From the NCBI RefSeq assembly GCF_013359905.1, contig NZ_JABMCC010000105.1, positions 186,001 through 250,000 of the forward strand: a DNA stretch of 64,000 bases. The letters are read 5' to 3'. Under the pieces are notes generated by a model, which saw only the letters and a list, made by a program, of their open reading frames with translations, searched no databases and was not told the origin of the DNA. The DNA is from Paenibacillus taichungensis (lineage in GTDB: Bacteria > Bacillota > Bacilli > Paenibacillales > Paenibacillaceae). Positions 7,731-17,003 of the stretch are shown in pieces. A program made the position numbers and the translations under genes. Each line of letters begins with the position of its first letter. The first letter of the stretch is position 1.

Positions 7731-8357
7731 TTACTGCTTAAAGCTGCGGGGTTTCCACAAGCGGATGAGCAGTCCATAAATGAAGAATCCACCTAACAAC
7801 CCACCCAAATGCGCCATCCAGTTAATGCCTGTCATGGCAAAGGAAAAAATAATTCCGAATACAAGCAGTGTATACAACGTTTTACGTGAGGTTTCGTCCA
7901 TCATTGTCCGCTGGAACAAGGCAACATACAGAAATGCACCATAGATTGCATAGATTGCTCCTGAAGCACCTACTGAGATTGTCGTCGCCCCAACCGAGTT
8001 ATACCACGCAACAGCCAGAATGTTGCCCAAAATGCCTCCACCCAAGTACAACACACCATATCTTACTGAACCAAGCAACCGTTCCATTGGTGGTGCAAAT
8101 ACGATGAGAGCAAAACTGTTAAACAACAAATGGCTGAAACCAGCATGCAAGAACATCGACGTAATATAACGCCACCATTCTGCTGCAAACAACTCATGGT
8201 TAACAAGCGCTCCAAACTTAAGCAGCGTCATACTGTTTGTGGAACCACCGTTCAAACTCAACACAATAAACATAACAACATTGGCAATTAAAAGAATCGA
8301 CGTCAAAGGGAAAAATTTCAAATAACTTTTCCAGTTCTCATACCTTATAAATATCAT
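7731..8357 (-). CDS. Rhomboid intramembrane serine protease
   Basis: About 208 residues with six predicted membrane helices. The catalytic dyad is Ser132 in GASGAIYA and His183 in WMAHLGG, and the oxyanion Asn80 is in HLLFN. Rhomboids cut membrane proteins within or near the bilayer. It is a minimal rhomboid without the TPR domain of GlpG/YqgP types. Start ATG 8357 has a GGAG about 13 bases upstream, rather far. It lies upstream of the LysR gene on the same strand with a 70-base gap. Confidence 0.9.
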   Translation of the reverse strand: MIFIRYENWKSYLKFFPLTSILLIANVVMFIVLSLNGGSTNSMTLLKFGALVNHELFAAEWWRYITSMFLHAGFSHLLFNSFALIVFAPPMERLLGSVRYGVLYLGGGILGNILAVAWYNSVGATTISVGASGAIYAIYGAFLYVALFQRTMMDETSRKTLYTLLVFGIIFSFAMTGINWMAHLGGLLGGFFIYGLLIRLWKPRSFKQ

Positions 8358-8431
8358 AAGTTTCTGCTTTCACTCCACCCTGTTCAGATCAGCCTTCAAG
8401 TATGGCCCATTTTAATGATCCTCGTCCGAAT

Positions 8432-8461
8432 TGGACAATGCCTTTCATAAAAGATTATAAT
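8432..8461 (+). promoter_or_regulatory. tpx promoter
   Basis: -35 TGGACA (8432-8437), 18-base spacer, -10 TATAAT (8456-8461). Expected start near 8468, leader about 37 bases. Confidence 0.6.
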
Positions 8462-8504
8462 GGATTTTGGCACGGATCACCAACTTATAAGGAGGAACAT
8501 TATT

Positions 8505-9023
8505 ATGGCACAAGAACGTACAGGCGCAGCCACCTTTAAAGGCAACCCTATTACATTGATCGGACCCGAGTTGAAAGTGGGCGATCAAGCACCCGATTTT
8601 ACACTGAGTAAAAACCTGGTTGAAGATGCATCCCTGAAAGACTTCGCAGGTAAAATCAAATTAATCAGCGTTGTTCCTTCACTGGATACTGGCGTATGCG
8701 ATGCCCAAACTCGTCGCTTCAATGTTGAAGCAGGAGATCTTGGAGACAATGTTGTCGTATTGACAGTAAGCGTTGACCTTCCATTTGCACAAGCACGCTG
8801 GTGTGGAGCAGCCGGAGTTGACCGCGTCGTAACACTTTCCGATTACAAAACACGTTCATTCGGTGAAGACTACGGTGTTCTGATCAAAGAATTCCAATTG
8901 GACATGCGCTCCATCTTCGTGTTGGATGCTGAAGACCGAATTACATATGTGGAATATCTGCCTGAAATGACAGACTCCCCTAACTTCGAGCAAGCGATTT
9001 CCGCTGTAAAAGCCTTGCTGTAA
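8505..9023 (+). CDS. tpx: Thiol peroxidase (2-Cys atypical peroxiredoxin)
   Basis: About 172 residues. The Tpx signature is complete: peroxidatic Cys65 in [11 protein letters not shown] and resolving Cys100 in ARWCGAAG. It reduces hydrogen and alkyl hydroperoxides in the cytoplasm with thioredoxin as donor. ATG 8505 has AGGAGG about 9 bases upstream; an in-frame upstream start at 8460 would run through that site. It stands alone with its own promoter and terminator. Confidence 0.95.
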   Translation: MAQERTGAATFKGNPITLIGPELKVGDQAPDFTLSKNLVEDASLKDFAGKIKLISVVPSLDTGVCDAQTRRFNVEAGDLGDNVVVLTVSVDLPFAQARWCGAAGVDRVVTLSDYKTRSFGEDYGVLIKEFQLDMRSIFVLDAEDRITYVEYLPEMTDSPNFEQAISAVKALL

Positions 9024-9044
9024 AAGGTAGTTCACGTTCAGAAC

Positions 9045-9079
9045 AAAAGCGAGGAAGGTTAACCTTCTCTCGCTTTTTG
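9045..9079. terminator. tpx terminator
   Basis: Stem GCGAG-AAGGTT / AACCTT-CTCGC followed by TTTTT; AAAA on the other side lets it also act on the converging gene at 9097. Confidence 0.85.
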
Positions 9080-9096
9080 TTATTCAACCATCTATT

Positions 9097-9489
9097 TCAA
9101 TCATTTGACTTATACTTACTCAGCTTCTTATCCAATACGGAGAACAAGTTCATGATCGTGCGATAATTAGAACCCAGATCTCCAAGTGAACCACGTGAAG
9201 CCGAATACATATCGACCGCACTACGAACAGGACTTACCGATATAATGGAAACTGTAATATCCATCGTCCGTCCAAAGGTAGTCCGCTTCTCCAGTATGAC
9301 CTCTCCCACAGAAGGCACTTCATGCAGCACTTTATAACCCGGAATTTTTTTGAGTGTCGAAGAAACCTCTTCCCAGGCTCTGTCTTTGGATAAGTTATAA
9401 TACCGTGTTTTTAATTTGGGATCCTTGGCTCGATCGCTGGTTCCCTCCATGCTGCGGATGATACCGACGAGCGTTCTCTTTAAGGTCAA
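9097..9489 (-). CDS. Conserved small protein, DUF1499-like (tentative)
   Basis: About 130 residues, soluble, no signal peptide. The pattern YNLSKDRAWEEVSSTLKK, then EVILEKRT and alternating strand-like segments with SAVDMYSASRGSLGDLGSNYRTI, recalls DUF1499 proteins, but I am not sure of the assignment. Start is TTG 9489 because AGGAGG (9497-9502) lies 7 bases upstream; the in-frame upstream ATG has no site. No function can be given. Confidence 0.7.
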   Translation of the reverse strand: MTLKRTLVGIIRSMEGTSDRAKDPKLKTRYYNLSKDRAWEEVSSTLKKIPGYKVLHEVPSVGEVILEKRTTFGRTMDITVSIISVSPVRSAVDMYSASRGSLGDLGSNYRTIMNLFSVLDKKLSKYKSND

Positions 9490-9611
9490 GACCCTTCCTC
9501 CTTTGAATGTAACCGTTCCATTTATGTATACTAGTGTAACATTGTTCATGTAGTAACAAAAGGGCAAGCGACACTTTTAACAAAATACAGCCAATTCAAC
9601 AAAATAAGCTC

Positions 9612-9868
9612 AAATAAAAAGCACCCTGAAATTCCTGGATTAGAGGAAAGAGTCAGGGTGCTGTACATGATAAAATAGGAACCCGCCTATGCCGTCCGGC
9701 TACATTGTCTTATGAACCTGCTTGGCAGGTGGGTGGCCGCAAAAATGTTTTTTGAAGTCCCCATGTCATATAGACAGGGCGTTTCAGCAACATTCTGTAT
9801 TGATCTCCCGAAGACATCATCATTGGTTCAAAACAACGAATAACCGAAACGTACATCGCAGGATGTAC
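9612..9868 (-). ncRNA. Structured non-coding RNA candidate, 6S-like architecture
   Basis: No plausible protein is encoded here, yet the minus strand has a good promoter (9873-9901) and a strong terminator (stem GCACCCTGA / TCAGGGTGC, 9621-9629 with 9653-9661, then UUUUU). The roughly 255-base transcript folds as nested stems when read on the minus strand: TGTACAT near its 5' end with ATGTACA just before the terminator, GAACC with GGTTC, TGTCTT with AAGACA, AATGTT with AACATT, TGAA with TTCA, and CCC/GTC with GAC/GGG round a small loop. A long rod with internal bubbles is the shape of 6S RNA, but I cannot match conserved 6S bases with certainty. It lacks the SRP RNA, tmRNA and RNase P cores. 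Confidence 0.5.
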
Positions 9869-9872
9869 AATT

Positions 9873-9901
9873 ATTATATCCCTAACTGTGTAAAAAGTAA
9901 A
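9873..9901 (-). promoter_or_regulatory. Promoter of the ncRNA candidate
   Basis: Minus strand: -35 TTTACT (9896-9901), 17-base spacer, -10 TATAAT (9873-9878). Start expected near 9866, at the first stem of the RNA. Confidence 0.65.
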
Positions 9902-9918
9902 TGGTGACAGCTCATGTT

Positions 9919-10755
9919 TTATTTTTGGATATTATCTTGTTTTTCGTCAGATGACTTAAGCTCAGATGGTTCAGCCGTCTCTATCGTCTCAACTGACTCC
10001 CCTGCCTGTTCAGCGGCTTGTGCAGCTTCCTCTTCTTCTTTCTTTAGTTGCATCTTCTCCATCTGCTCCTGCATCTTATTAAACGTAGCGTAGAAGTTGA
10101 AGAAAGCAAACCAAGCAACAATACTAATAATGAAGAAGATGAACAAGACCGGATAACGAAAACCGATATAGAACAACAATCCACTTCCCAGCAACGTGGA
10201 AAATACACGGAATGGTCTGATCAACGTCAATAGAACTGCATTTTTGATAATCATTCCGATGGACATGTGGTAATGCACAACCATCGAGAAGAAGTTAAAG
10301 AGAGAAACAAACAGCAGCAGCAGCAGTACGAGCATAATAATTCCGACCAGCTGCATATTCTTAAATTGTGTCATGTATACTGTGTAATCCAGATACATGA
10401 TGGCAAACAGCAAGGTATAGAAGACGCCTCCGATTAAACTCTGTTTGTAGTTCTCTTTGTAACCTACAAAGAAAGTACGGAAGATCGGCACATCCGTATC
10501 ACCCATATTCCATTTACGAACAACCGTAAACAGCGCCGACGTCGCCGGGAATAGTGTAAGCGGTGCCACAATGGCTATAGCCCAGTTCATTTGTAGTGAT
10601 TCGTTAGCCAGGTTCTGCTGCATCACGAGCAGTTTCATAAACAAGAAAAACAAGAACGGAGACGAACAAATAGCCCACAACAAATTGGTTGCGGCCAGTC
10701 TCGTAATCCACTCTGTAAGTCGGTAGATCCCACCCATAGCTCCTTTAAATTCCAA
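9919..10755 (-). CDS. DUF624 (YesL-type) membrane protein
   Basis: About 278 residues. It begins EFKGAMGGIYRLTEWITRL, the hallmark opening of DUF624/YesL proteins, and has five to six membrane helices, then a charged, glutamate-rich tail of about 60 residues predicted to lie in the cytoplasm. The family often sits in carbohydrate uptake clusters, with unknown role; here no sugar transporter is near. Start is TTG 10755, six bases after a GGAGGAGGAG site; the ATG at codon 7 is too close to any site. The acidic tail is longer than usual for the family. Confidence 0.85.
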   Translation of the reverse strand: MEFKGAMGGIYRLTEWITRLAATNLLWAICSSPFLFFLFMKLLVMQQNLANESLQMNWAIAIVAPLTLFPATSALFTVVRKWNMGDTDVPIFRTFFVGYKENYKQSLIGGVFYTLLFAIMYLDYTVYMTQFKNMQLVGIIMLVLLLLLFVSLFNFFSMVVHYHMSIGMIIKNAVLLTLIRPFRVFSTLLGSGLLFYIGFRYPVLFIFFIISIVAWFAFFNFYATFNKMQEQMEKMQLKKEEEEAAQAAEQAGESVETIETAEPSELKSSDEKQDNIQK

Positions 10756-10888
10756 ACAATTCTCCTCCTCCGCAGCCTTGCGTCTAGCCTTAATTCTAAT
10801 AATATTAATATACCTTATTATAGATAGGAAAAGCCAGCCCTTCCCGAAAAGAGATCGACAGCATAATGGTTTCGCATAATCTGCACAT

Positions 10889-10920
10889 AAAAAAATGGAG
10901 CAGTCGCCCTGCTCCATTTT
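10889..10920. terminator. cshA terminator
   Basis: Stem TGGAGCAG / CTGCTCCA, loop of five bases, with A run to the left and TTTT to the right; on the minus strand it ends in seven U, closing cshA. Confidence 0.85.
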
Positions 10921-10938
10921 CCAGTTCACACTTGTATA

Positions 10939-12522
10939 TTATTCGAAAGAAGAATCTTTGGCAGGACGACGTCCTTCGTTGTTGCTTGGACGTGGTTTGC
11001 GGTCACGGTTGTAACCACCTTCTCTGCTTCCACTTCCGCTTCCACTGCTGTTACGATCGCGGTTGTATCCGCCACGTCCGCCGCCACTGCTGTTGCGATC
11101 ACGGTTGTAACCACCGCCACCACTGCTGCTGCGGTTGCCGCTGTAACCAGATGGTTTACGTCCGCCAGAGCGAACATCCGGTTTACGACGTTTTGCACGG
11201 ATCGGATCTTCAGGAGTCAGATCAACTTGAGCATCTTTTTTGTCACCTGTCAGGAGCTTCAGCGCAGCTGACAACAGTTGAACAGAATCATATTGCTCAA
11301 GCATTTGAATCGCGATACCTTTGTATTCGTTCAGTTCGCCAGATTGTACGATTTCGAGCAAACGCTCAGCTGTCAAACGTTGTTTTCCTTCTACAGCCTC
11401 AGCCATTGTTGGCAGTGGTTTGCGCGGAATACGGTGACGTGTTACACGCTCAATGAAGTGCAGGTGGTCGATTTCACGCGGAGTTACGAAAGACCATGCA
11501 GCACCCTCTTTACCCGCACGACCTGTACGGCCGATACGGTGAACATAGCTCTCCGGATCTTGCGGAAGGTCAAAGTTCACAACGTGAGTTACGCCGGATA
11601 CGTCGAGTCCACGTGCAGCTACGTCTGTTGCAACGAGTACATCAATGCTGCCGTCACGGAACTTACGCATTACTGTATCACGTTGGTTTTGAGACAAGTC
11701 ACCATGAAGACCGTCAGCAGAGTATCCACGTTTTTGCAGAGCTTCAGCCAATTCGTCAACACGACGTTTAGTACGTCCGAATACGATCGCCAGTTCAGGA
11801 GATTCCATATCCAACAAACGGCTGAGTGCTTCGAATTTTTGGCGCTCAGGCACTTCGATGTAAGCTTGGTCAATCAAAGGCGCGCTTACTTGTTTAGGGA
11901 TTACGGAAACGTGCTCAGGGTTGTTCAAGAATTGTTGAGCCAATTTTTGAATGTTAGGAGGCATTGTTGCTGAGAACAGCATCGTTTGACGCTCGTCTGG
12001 AACTTGTTTCAGGATGGATTGAATATCCTCCATGAAACCCATGTCGAGCATTTCATCTGCTTCATCCAATACAACAGTTTGTACATCATCAAGTTTGATT
12101 GTTTTGCGGTTGATATGGTCCAAGAGACGTCCTGGTGTACCAATGATGATCTGTGGTTTTCTTTTCAGTGCACGGATTTGACGAACGATATCTTGTCCTC
12201 CGTAAATTGGCAGGGAGCGCAAACCTTTGAAGCGGGTGAGTTTTTCGATTTCTTCGGCAACTTGGATCGCGAGTTCACGTGTAGGTGCCATAATGAGGGC
12301 GCGGATTTTTTCATCACTTTTGGAGATTTTGCTGATCAATGGAATACCAAATGCAGCGGTTTTACCAGTACCCGTTTGAGCTTGACCGATCAAGTCTCTG
12401 CCTTCAAGAGCAAGAGGGATTGATTTGGATTGAATCGGAGTTGCCTCTTCAAAACCAAGTTCGGTGATCGCTTGCAGCACCAGTGGTTCAAGATTGAAAT
12501 CTGTGAAATTTAAATTTGTCAA
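10939..12522 (-). CDS. cshA: DEAD-box ATP-dependent RNA helicase, CshA type
   Basis: About 527 residues. All helicase motifs are visible: Q motif (GFEEATPIQ), [18 protein letters not shown] in [12 protein letters not shown], and HRIGRTGR near residue 330. After the two RecA domains comes a dimerisation region, then a glycine/arginine/serine-rich tail with repeated [13 protein letters not shown] units that binds RNA. CshA proteins unwind RNA in mRNA decay and ribosome assembly, chiefly in the cold. Start is TTG 12522, 11 bases after GAAGGAG. The leader is about 230 bases long with an 8-bp hairpin, suggestive of cold control. Confidence 0.93.
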   Translation of the reverse strand: MTNLNFTDFNLEPLVLQAITELGFEEATPIQSKSIPLALEGRDLIGQAQTGTGKTAAFGIPLISKISKSDEKIRALIMAPTRELAIQVAEEIEKLTRFKGLRSLPIYGGQDIVRQIRALKRKPQIIIGTPGRLLDHINRKTIKLDDVQTVVLDEADEMLDMGFMEDIQSILKQVPDERQTMLFSATMPPNIQKLAQQFLNNPEHVSVIPKQVSAPLIDQAYIEVPERQKFEALSRLLDMESPELAIVFGRTKRRVDELAEALQKRGYSADGLHGDLSQNQRDTVMRKFRDGSIDVLVATDVAARGLDVSGVTHVVNFDLPQDPESYVHRIGRTGRAGKEGAAWSFVTPREIDHLHFIERVTRHRIPRKPLPTMAEAVEGKQRLTAERLLEIVQSGELNEYKGIAIQMLEQYDSVQLLSAALKLLTGDKKDAQVDLTPEDPIRAKRRKPDVRSGGRKPSGYSGNRSSSGGGGYNRDRNSSGGGRGGYNRDRNSSGSGSGSREGGYNRDRKPRPSNNEGRRPAKDSSFE

Positions 12523-12825
12523 AATTATTCATACTCCTTCTATATGGTGGACATGGTGGACAATCCACTTTGTTGTCTGTATTCTTAAGTAGCGTTAATA
12601 TTTATAGGTTATCCCATCAAGTCGAATTATTTTCACAAACGAACATAATTCGTGAATGGGTCCCCAACATAAGACTAAAACTACATACATGCGTTTGAAA
12701 CATTTCAAATTTTATAGTTCCATTTGGAAAAAGTTTCCTACTCAAGAATATCCACAAATCATTATATCACAAAACAATTCAAGATTACCAGCAATCTGGT
12801 TTTAAATATAAATGAGGTGATTAAA
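12523..12825. other. Intergenic region: cshA leader and divergent promoters
   Basis: No gene seen. On the minus strand an extended -10 (TGATATAAT, 12761-12769) gives a start near 12754 and a leader of about 230 bases for cshA. It contains a perfect 8-bp stem CGAATTAT / ATAATTCG (12623-12630 with 12645-12652) and a small GTGGA/TCCAC hairpin near 12555. The yitT-like gene is read the other way. Confidence 0.5.
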
Positions 12826-13647
12826 TTGCCCAAAATGGTTTGGCACTTTTTAGTGATCGTATTGGGTGCTGCAGCTATTGCCTGCGGCTTCAACTGGTTT
12901 TTGGTTCCCCATCAGCTTCTTAGCGGCGGAGTATCCGGTATTTCCATGCTTCTCGGCTATTTTACGAATTTGAATCTTAGTATAATGTATTTTGTTCTAA
13001 ACATTCCTCTGCTGGTTGCAGGTTGGTTTATTCTTGGACGACGTTTCATTACATTAAGTATTGTTTCGGTAGCAGCCACTTCATGGTTCATCGGGCTTCT
13101 GCCTGTTTTTGCTGTGGCAACAGACCCCCTTCTGAGCTGTGTTTTTGGCGGCGTGTTAGTGGGATTGGGTACCGGAGTTTCCTTCCGAGTCGGCGGCTCG
13201 ACGGGCGGGCTCGACATTGTTGGTTCCATTTTCACCCGTAATCGTGATTTTCCGATTGGTACGGTAATGGCTGGCATGAACGGAGCCATTATTATGCTCG
13301 CAGGCTATCTGAATGATGACTGGAACATCGCGCTTGCCTCCATGGTATCGATCTATATCACAGGCAAAGTGCTGGATCTGATTCACATCAGCCATGTCAA
13401 AGTCACATTGTACATCATTACCAATGAAACCGAAGCGATGTTGAAAAAATTGCTTGTTCGCCCTCGTGGGGTCACCAAAATCAAAACTCAGGGAGCATAT
13501 ACAGACATCGAAAAGGACATGTTAATGACAGTGACTACTCGCTACGAACTCGTTGAAATCAAACGAATTATCAAGGAAACGGATCCGAACGCCTTTGTTA
13601 ATATTGTGGAAACGGTTGGAGTTATGGGCTCTTTCCGCCGAAGTTGA
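12826..13647 (+). CDS. YitT-family membrane protein (DUF161 + DUF2179)
   Basis: About 273 residues. Five membrane helices with the repeated family motifs (GFNWFLVPHQLLSGGVSGIS, GVSFRVGGSTGGLDI), then a soluble C-terminal DUF2179 ferredoxin-like domain starting near residue 190. The family is widespread in Firmicutes; transport of a small solute is guessed but unproven. Start is TTG 12826 with GAGGTG 6 bases upstream; the frame extends further up without a site. Confidence 0.88.
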   Translation: MPKMVWHFLVIVLGAAAIACGFNWFLVPHQLLSGGVSGISMLLGYFTNLNLSIMYFVLNIPLLVAGWFILGRRFITLSIVSVAATSWFIGLLPVFAVATDPLLSCVFGGVLVGLGTGVSFRVGGSTGGLDIVGSIFTRNRDFPIGTVMAGMNGAIIMLAGYLNDDWNIALASMVSIYITGKVLDLIHISHVKVTLYIITNETEAMLKKLLVRPRGVTKIKTQGAYTDIEKDMLMTVTTRYELVEIKRIIKETDPNAFVNIVETVGVMGSFRRS

Positions 13648-13660
13648 GACAGATGTACGG

Positions 13661-13688
13661 TTAACAATTCTAAACATTGTGGTATAAT
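13661..13688 (+). promoter_or_regulatory. Promoter of the small protein gene at 13817
   Basis: -35 TTAACA (13661-13666), 16-base spacer, -10 TATAAT (13683-13688). The leader is about 120 bases. Confidence 0.55.
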
Positions 13689-13816
13689 AACGGTGTACGG
13701 CTCCTAAATATGTTGTATAGCAGGATGTGCCCTTCAATTTCACAGAACCATGTGCTTTTCCGATTCGCGCCGAATGACTTACCATTTTGGAATTCGAGTA
13801 GGAAAGGGTGATTATT

Positions 13817-14011
13817 GTGGATATGGAAACGGTAAAACTGTTTGAAATCGTCAACAGATGGTGCCCGGAAATGCTCCCTTTCTTAAAACCGAATGAGCTC
13901 GACTCACTGATTGTTCTCCGGGATGGGCTGGGCATCCTGGAACAGGGAGACGCAATGGAAATCATTCAGTACAGTATTTGTGAGCATCAAAATGAGATTT
14001 ACATTCAATAA
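13817..14011 (+). CDS. Small hypothetical protein (64 residues)
   Basis: A soluble, acidic protein with no motif I recognise; it contains VKLFEIVNRWCPEMLPFLKP and ends in a short strand-like tail. Start is probably GTG 13817, eight bases after AAAGGG; GTG 13808 and ATG 13823 are alternatives. It has its own promoter and a strong terminator, which supports it as a real single gene. Confidence 0.65.
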   Translation: MDMETVKLFEIVNRWCPEMLPFLKPNELDSLIVLRDGLGILEQGDAMEIIQYSICEHQNEIYIQ

Positions 14012-14030
14012 TTTTTTTTAGATTGATCAC

Positions 14031-14078
14031 GCCGCTTCTTGTGGGGGTTACCCCTCAACAGGAAGCGGTTTTCATTTT
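14031..14078 (+). terminator. Terminator of the small protein gene
   Basis: Stem CCGCTTC / GAAGCGG (14032-14038 with 14062-14068) with an inner GGGG/CCCC stem, followed by TTTTCATTTT. Confidence 0.85.
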
Positions 14079-14109
14079 CCCCATGTGTTTCATCACTTGA
14101 ATAATATGG

Positions 14110-14138
14110 TTAAAAGCCCAAAGGCTTTAATGTATAAT
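14110..14138 (+). promoter_or_regulatory. Inverted repeat and -10 element before the GH-like gene
   Basis: TTAAAAGCC-CAAA-GGCTTTAA (14110-14130) overlaps the place of the -35 of a promoter whose -10 TATAAT is at 14133-14138. A regulator could bind here. Confidence 0.45.
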
Positions 14139-14173
14139 TCAAACATGGAATGCACATAGGGGAGTGGAAATGA

Positions 14174-15355
14174 ATGAACATGTTTTGGGCTTTACTGGCT
14201 ATGGCCTGGGGAACTATCAGTAGTGCACCCGCTACAGCCGATCAAGGGAATCAGCCTTTTCAATCTTTAACAAACAGCTTCAATACCGCCATTATTCAAT
14301 CTCAAAAAGATCAAGTCGTTATTGATGCGGATAACCCACCTGCCAAAATTGACCCTCAACCCGATGCACCCGTTGTCAAAGGCATCTATGTGACGGCTTA
14401 CAGCGCCGGTGGTGCACGCATGACATCATTACTCGATCTGATGGATAACACAGAGCTCAATTCCATGGTCATTGATATCAAGGACGATCTCGGATACATA
14501 ACTTACCCTACGGAGAACAAGACATTACAGGAAATGGGCAAATCTCAGCCTTTTATCCGTGATATTGATGCCTTGATGAAACGCCTGCAAAAACATGATG
14601 TTTACCCGATCGCACGAGTGGTTGTATTCAAGGATACGATTCTCGCCAAGAAAAATCCGGAGCTCTCTTTCCGCAACAAGGACGGTTCTGTATGGGCCAA
14701 TGGCAAAGGCGACAGCTTCGTGAATCCCTACAGTAAGGAAGTATGGGATTACAACATAGAGATCGCCAAGGAAGCTGCTAAATTGGGATTTAAGGAAATT
14801 CAGTTCGACTATGTTCGTTTTCCGGAAGGTTTTGAAACGCGTGCAGACGCATTGAAATACACCAAGTCTGACAAGTCCCGGGTCGACATTGTAGCCGAAT
14901 TCGTGCAGTATGCACGCAAAGAGCTCGCACCGCTGGGTGTCCGAGTCTCGGTAGATATATTCGGTTACGCAGCCTCAGTACCAGCAGCCGAGGGTATTGG
15001 ACAGGATTTTGTGAAGATATCTGAAAACGTGGATGTCATTTCGCCGATGGTTTACCCGAGTCACTACTCCACCGGCTGGTACGGTGTGAAGGACCCTGAC
15101 AAAGATCCCTATACGACCATCAAAGGCTCCATGAAAGATACACATAAGAAACTCGATCCAACCAAGGAGCTGAAACCCGTTATCCGCCCATGGATTCAGG
15201 ACTTTACAGCAAGCTGGTTAGGCAGCGGACATTACATCAAATACGGCAAAAAACAGGTAGAAGACCAAATTCGTGCGATGAAAGACATGGATGTGGATGA
15301 GTACCTGCTCTGGAATGCTTCCAATCGATATACACCAGATGTAAACTATAAATAA
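14174..15355 (+). CDS. Secreted putative glycoside hydrolase (DUF4015, GH-type TIM barrel)
   Basis: About 393 residues. A short hydrophobic start with cleavage likely after the alanine-rich segment SSAPATA, a linker to about residue 70, then the DUF4015 barrel: VKGIYVTAYSAGG, VIDIKDD, FKEIQFDYVRFPEG, VSVDIFGYAA and SPMVYPSHY. The acidic residues in FDYVRFPE and VDIFG resemble catalytic sites of related barrel hydrolases, but activity for the family is unproven. A role in the cell wall or on extracellular polysaccharide is plausible. ATG 14174 has GGGGAG 9 bases upstream. Confidence 0.85.
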   Translation: MNMFWALLAMAWGTISSAPATADQGNQPFQSLTNSFNTAIIQSQKDQVVIDADNPPAKIDPQPDAPVVKGIYVTAYSAGGARMTSLLDLMDNTELNSMVIDIKDDLGYITYPTENKTLQEMGKSQPFIRDIDALMKRLQKHDVYPIARVVVFKDTILAKKNPELSFRNKDGSVWANGKGDSFVNPYSKEVWDYNIEIAKEAAKLGFKEIQFDYVRFPEGFETRADALKYTKSDKSRVDIVAEFVQYARKELAPLGVRVSVDIFGYAASVPAAEGIGQDFVKISENVDVISPMVYPSHYSTGWYGVKDPDKDPYTTIKGSMKDTHKKLDPTKELKPVIRPWIQDFTASWLGSGHYIKYGKKQVEDQIRAMKDMDVDEYLLWNASNRYTPDVNYK

Positions 15356-15385
15356 TGCACTCTTATTGTTTGTTCACTTTACTCC

Positions 15386-15424
15386 AATAACCTCGTTCCG
15401 TATTCTCTGGAGCGAGGTTATTTA
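15386..15424 (+). terminator. Terminator after the GH-like gene
   Basis: Stem AATAACCTCG / CGAGGTTATT with an inner CC/GG pair, followed by TTTACT. Confidence 0.75.
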
Positions 15425-15557
15425 CTATGCTCTCAACCTTACCTTCCGCACAACCATATTCCTCTCCCTATTCAAATTGGGCAAAATCCACTACAATAAA
15501 TAGCTGTCCGTACATGACAGTTTAGTGATAACTCTTAAGAATAGTGAGGCACTGCCA

Positions 15558-16925
15558 GTGAACATGACCACCACCAGCTTTTCTCAAAAAGTAAAGCAAT
15601 TCCTGATTATATTTCTACCCATCTTCACCACACAAATCGCCCTCTCTGCCATGTCGTTTTTCGATACCAATATGTCAGGCAAGTTCTCCCCTGCTGATCT
15701 CGCTGGTGTCGCCATTGGTGCAAGCCTGTGGTTGCCGGTACAGACAGGACTCAGTGGTATTCTGATTGGCATTACACCTGTTGTCTCACACCTGCTCGGT
15801 TCGAATCGTAATGACAAGATTGGTCATAATGTCATTCAAGCCTTATATCTAGGTGTGGCGGTCGGAATCGTCGTTCTTGCAGCAGGTACATTACTGCTCA
15901 GTCCCATTCTTAACGGAATGCCTTTGGAGCCGCGGGTTGCCCAAGTCGCCTTCTATTTTCTGTGTGCTTTGGCTTTTGGGGTTATCCCCCTTTTCGGCTA
16001 CACTGTGCTGCGGAGTTTTATGGATGCACTGGGCCAGACACGGATCACCATGATGATTACGCTGGTTTCGCTTCCTGTAAACATCTTCCTGAACTATTTG
16101 CTTATCTTTGGACGCTGGGGCTTCCCTCAACTGGGAGGTGTCGGAGCAGGTGTAGCTACAGCAAGTACATACTGGCTCATTTTTCTCCTCAGCCTCTTTT
16201 TCGTACACCGGATTGAGCCCTTTGCCCAATATGGGATCTTTCGAAAATTGCCCAACATTTCATTGACCAAATGGAAAGAGCAGCTCAAGATCGGTGTTCC
16301 CATCGGTTTCGCTACTTTTTTTGAAACCTCTATCTTTGCAGCGGTCACATTATTAATGAGCCGGTTCGACACTATTACGATTGCTGCCCATCAGGCAGCC
16401 CTGAATTTCGCTTCTACGCTGTATATGCTGCCTGTGAGTATATGTATGGCCCTTACGATTCTTGTGGGCTATGAGGCGGGCGCAGGGCGTGTGAGAGACG
16501 CAAAGCAATACAGCCTCCTGGGTATCGGAGGAGCCATTGGGCTCTCTCTGTTAACAGCTGTGGTATTACTGGTATTCGGGGAACAAATTGCAGGCGTGTA
16601 CTCGAATGATCGCGAAGTTATTGCTTTGACACAGCATTTCCTGATTTACGCCATCTTCTTTCAAATCTCTGATGCCATTGCCACCCCAACGCAGGGAGCA
16701 CTTCGGGGTTACAAGGACGTGAATCCTGCATTGATCATAACGTTTGTCGCGTATTGGATCATCGGTCTACCGGTCGGCTACATCACGGCTACGTATACCT
16801 CACTCGGTGCCTTTGGATACTGGGTTGGACTCATTGCCGGCCTCGCCGTTGGAGCAACAGCGCTTCTCTGGAGATTGTTCCTTGTTCAGAAGCAAGCCTC
16901 GGTTCGTATGGCTGAAAATAAATAA
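15558..16925 (+). CDS. MATE-family multidrug efflux transporter
   Basis: About 455 residues, twelve membrane helices in two MatE repeats. Typical motifs are the opening helix with [34 protein letters not shown], and [21 protein letters not shown] in the second half. It exports cationic drugs or metabolites with Na+ or H+ influx, most like NorM/YeeO types. Start GTG 15558 has GAGG 8 bases upstream; ATG 15564 and an upstream ATG are less well placed. It is a single gene ended by a bidirectional terminator shared with pfkA. Confidence 0.92.
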   Translation: MNMTTTSFSQKVKQFLIIFLPIFTTQIALSAMSFFDTNMSGKFSPADLAGVAIGASLWLPVQTGLSGILIGITPVVSHLLGSNRNDKIGHNVIQALYLGVAVGIVVLAAGTLLLSPILNGMPLEPRVAQVAFYFLCALAFGVIPLFGYTVLRSFMDALGQTRITMMITLVSLPVNIFLNYLLIFGRWGFPQLGGVGAGVATASTYWLIFLLSLFFVHRIEPFAQYGIFRKLPNISLTKWKEQLKIGVPIGFATFFETSIFAAVTLLMSRFDTITIAAHQAALNFASTLYMLPVSICMALTILVGYEAGAGRVRDAKQYSLLGIGGAIGLSLLTAVVLLVFGEQIAGVYSNDREVIALTQHFLIYAIFFQISDAIATPTQGALRGYKDVNPALIITFVAYWIIGLPVGYITATYTSLGAFGYWVGLIAGLAVGATALLWRLFLVQKQASVRMAENK

Positions 16926-16937
16926 TGGAAATATAAC

Positions 16938-16978
16938 AAAGAGCACAGCCCGCGATAAAACGGGACTGTGCTCTTTTA
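16938..16978. terminator. Bidirectional terminator (MATE / pfkA)
   Basis: Stem AAAGAGCACAG / CTGTGCTCTTT with an extra CG/CG pair inside; A run and T run on both flanks. Confidence 0.88.
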
Positions 16979-17003
16979 ATTTAAACTTTTGTTGATGACT
17001 GGA

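Noticed and set aside
9664..9872. Plus-strand RNA at the ncRNA locus
   Set aside because: The plus strand has only a poor -35 and an end hairpin without a U run, while the minus strand has a good promoter and terminator. The pairing is nearly symmetric, so strand rests on those signals.
10970..11160. Tandem repeat array near the cshA 3' end
   Set aside because: It encodes the Arg/Gly/Ser-rich tail of the helicase, normal for this family, and is not CRISPR or an intergenic repeat.
11278..11973. Plus-strand frame of 231 codons opposite cshA
   Set aside because: Entirely antisense to the helicase; product is Cys/Phe-rich without any fold pattern and no promoter or ribosome site was found.
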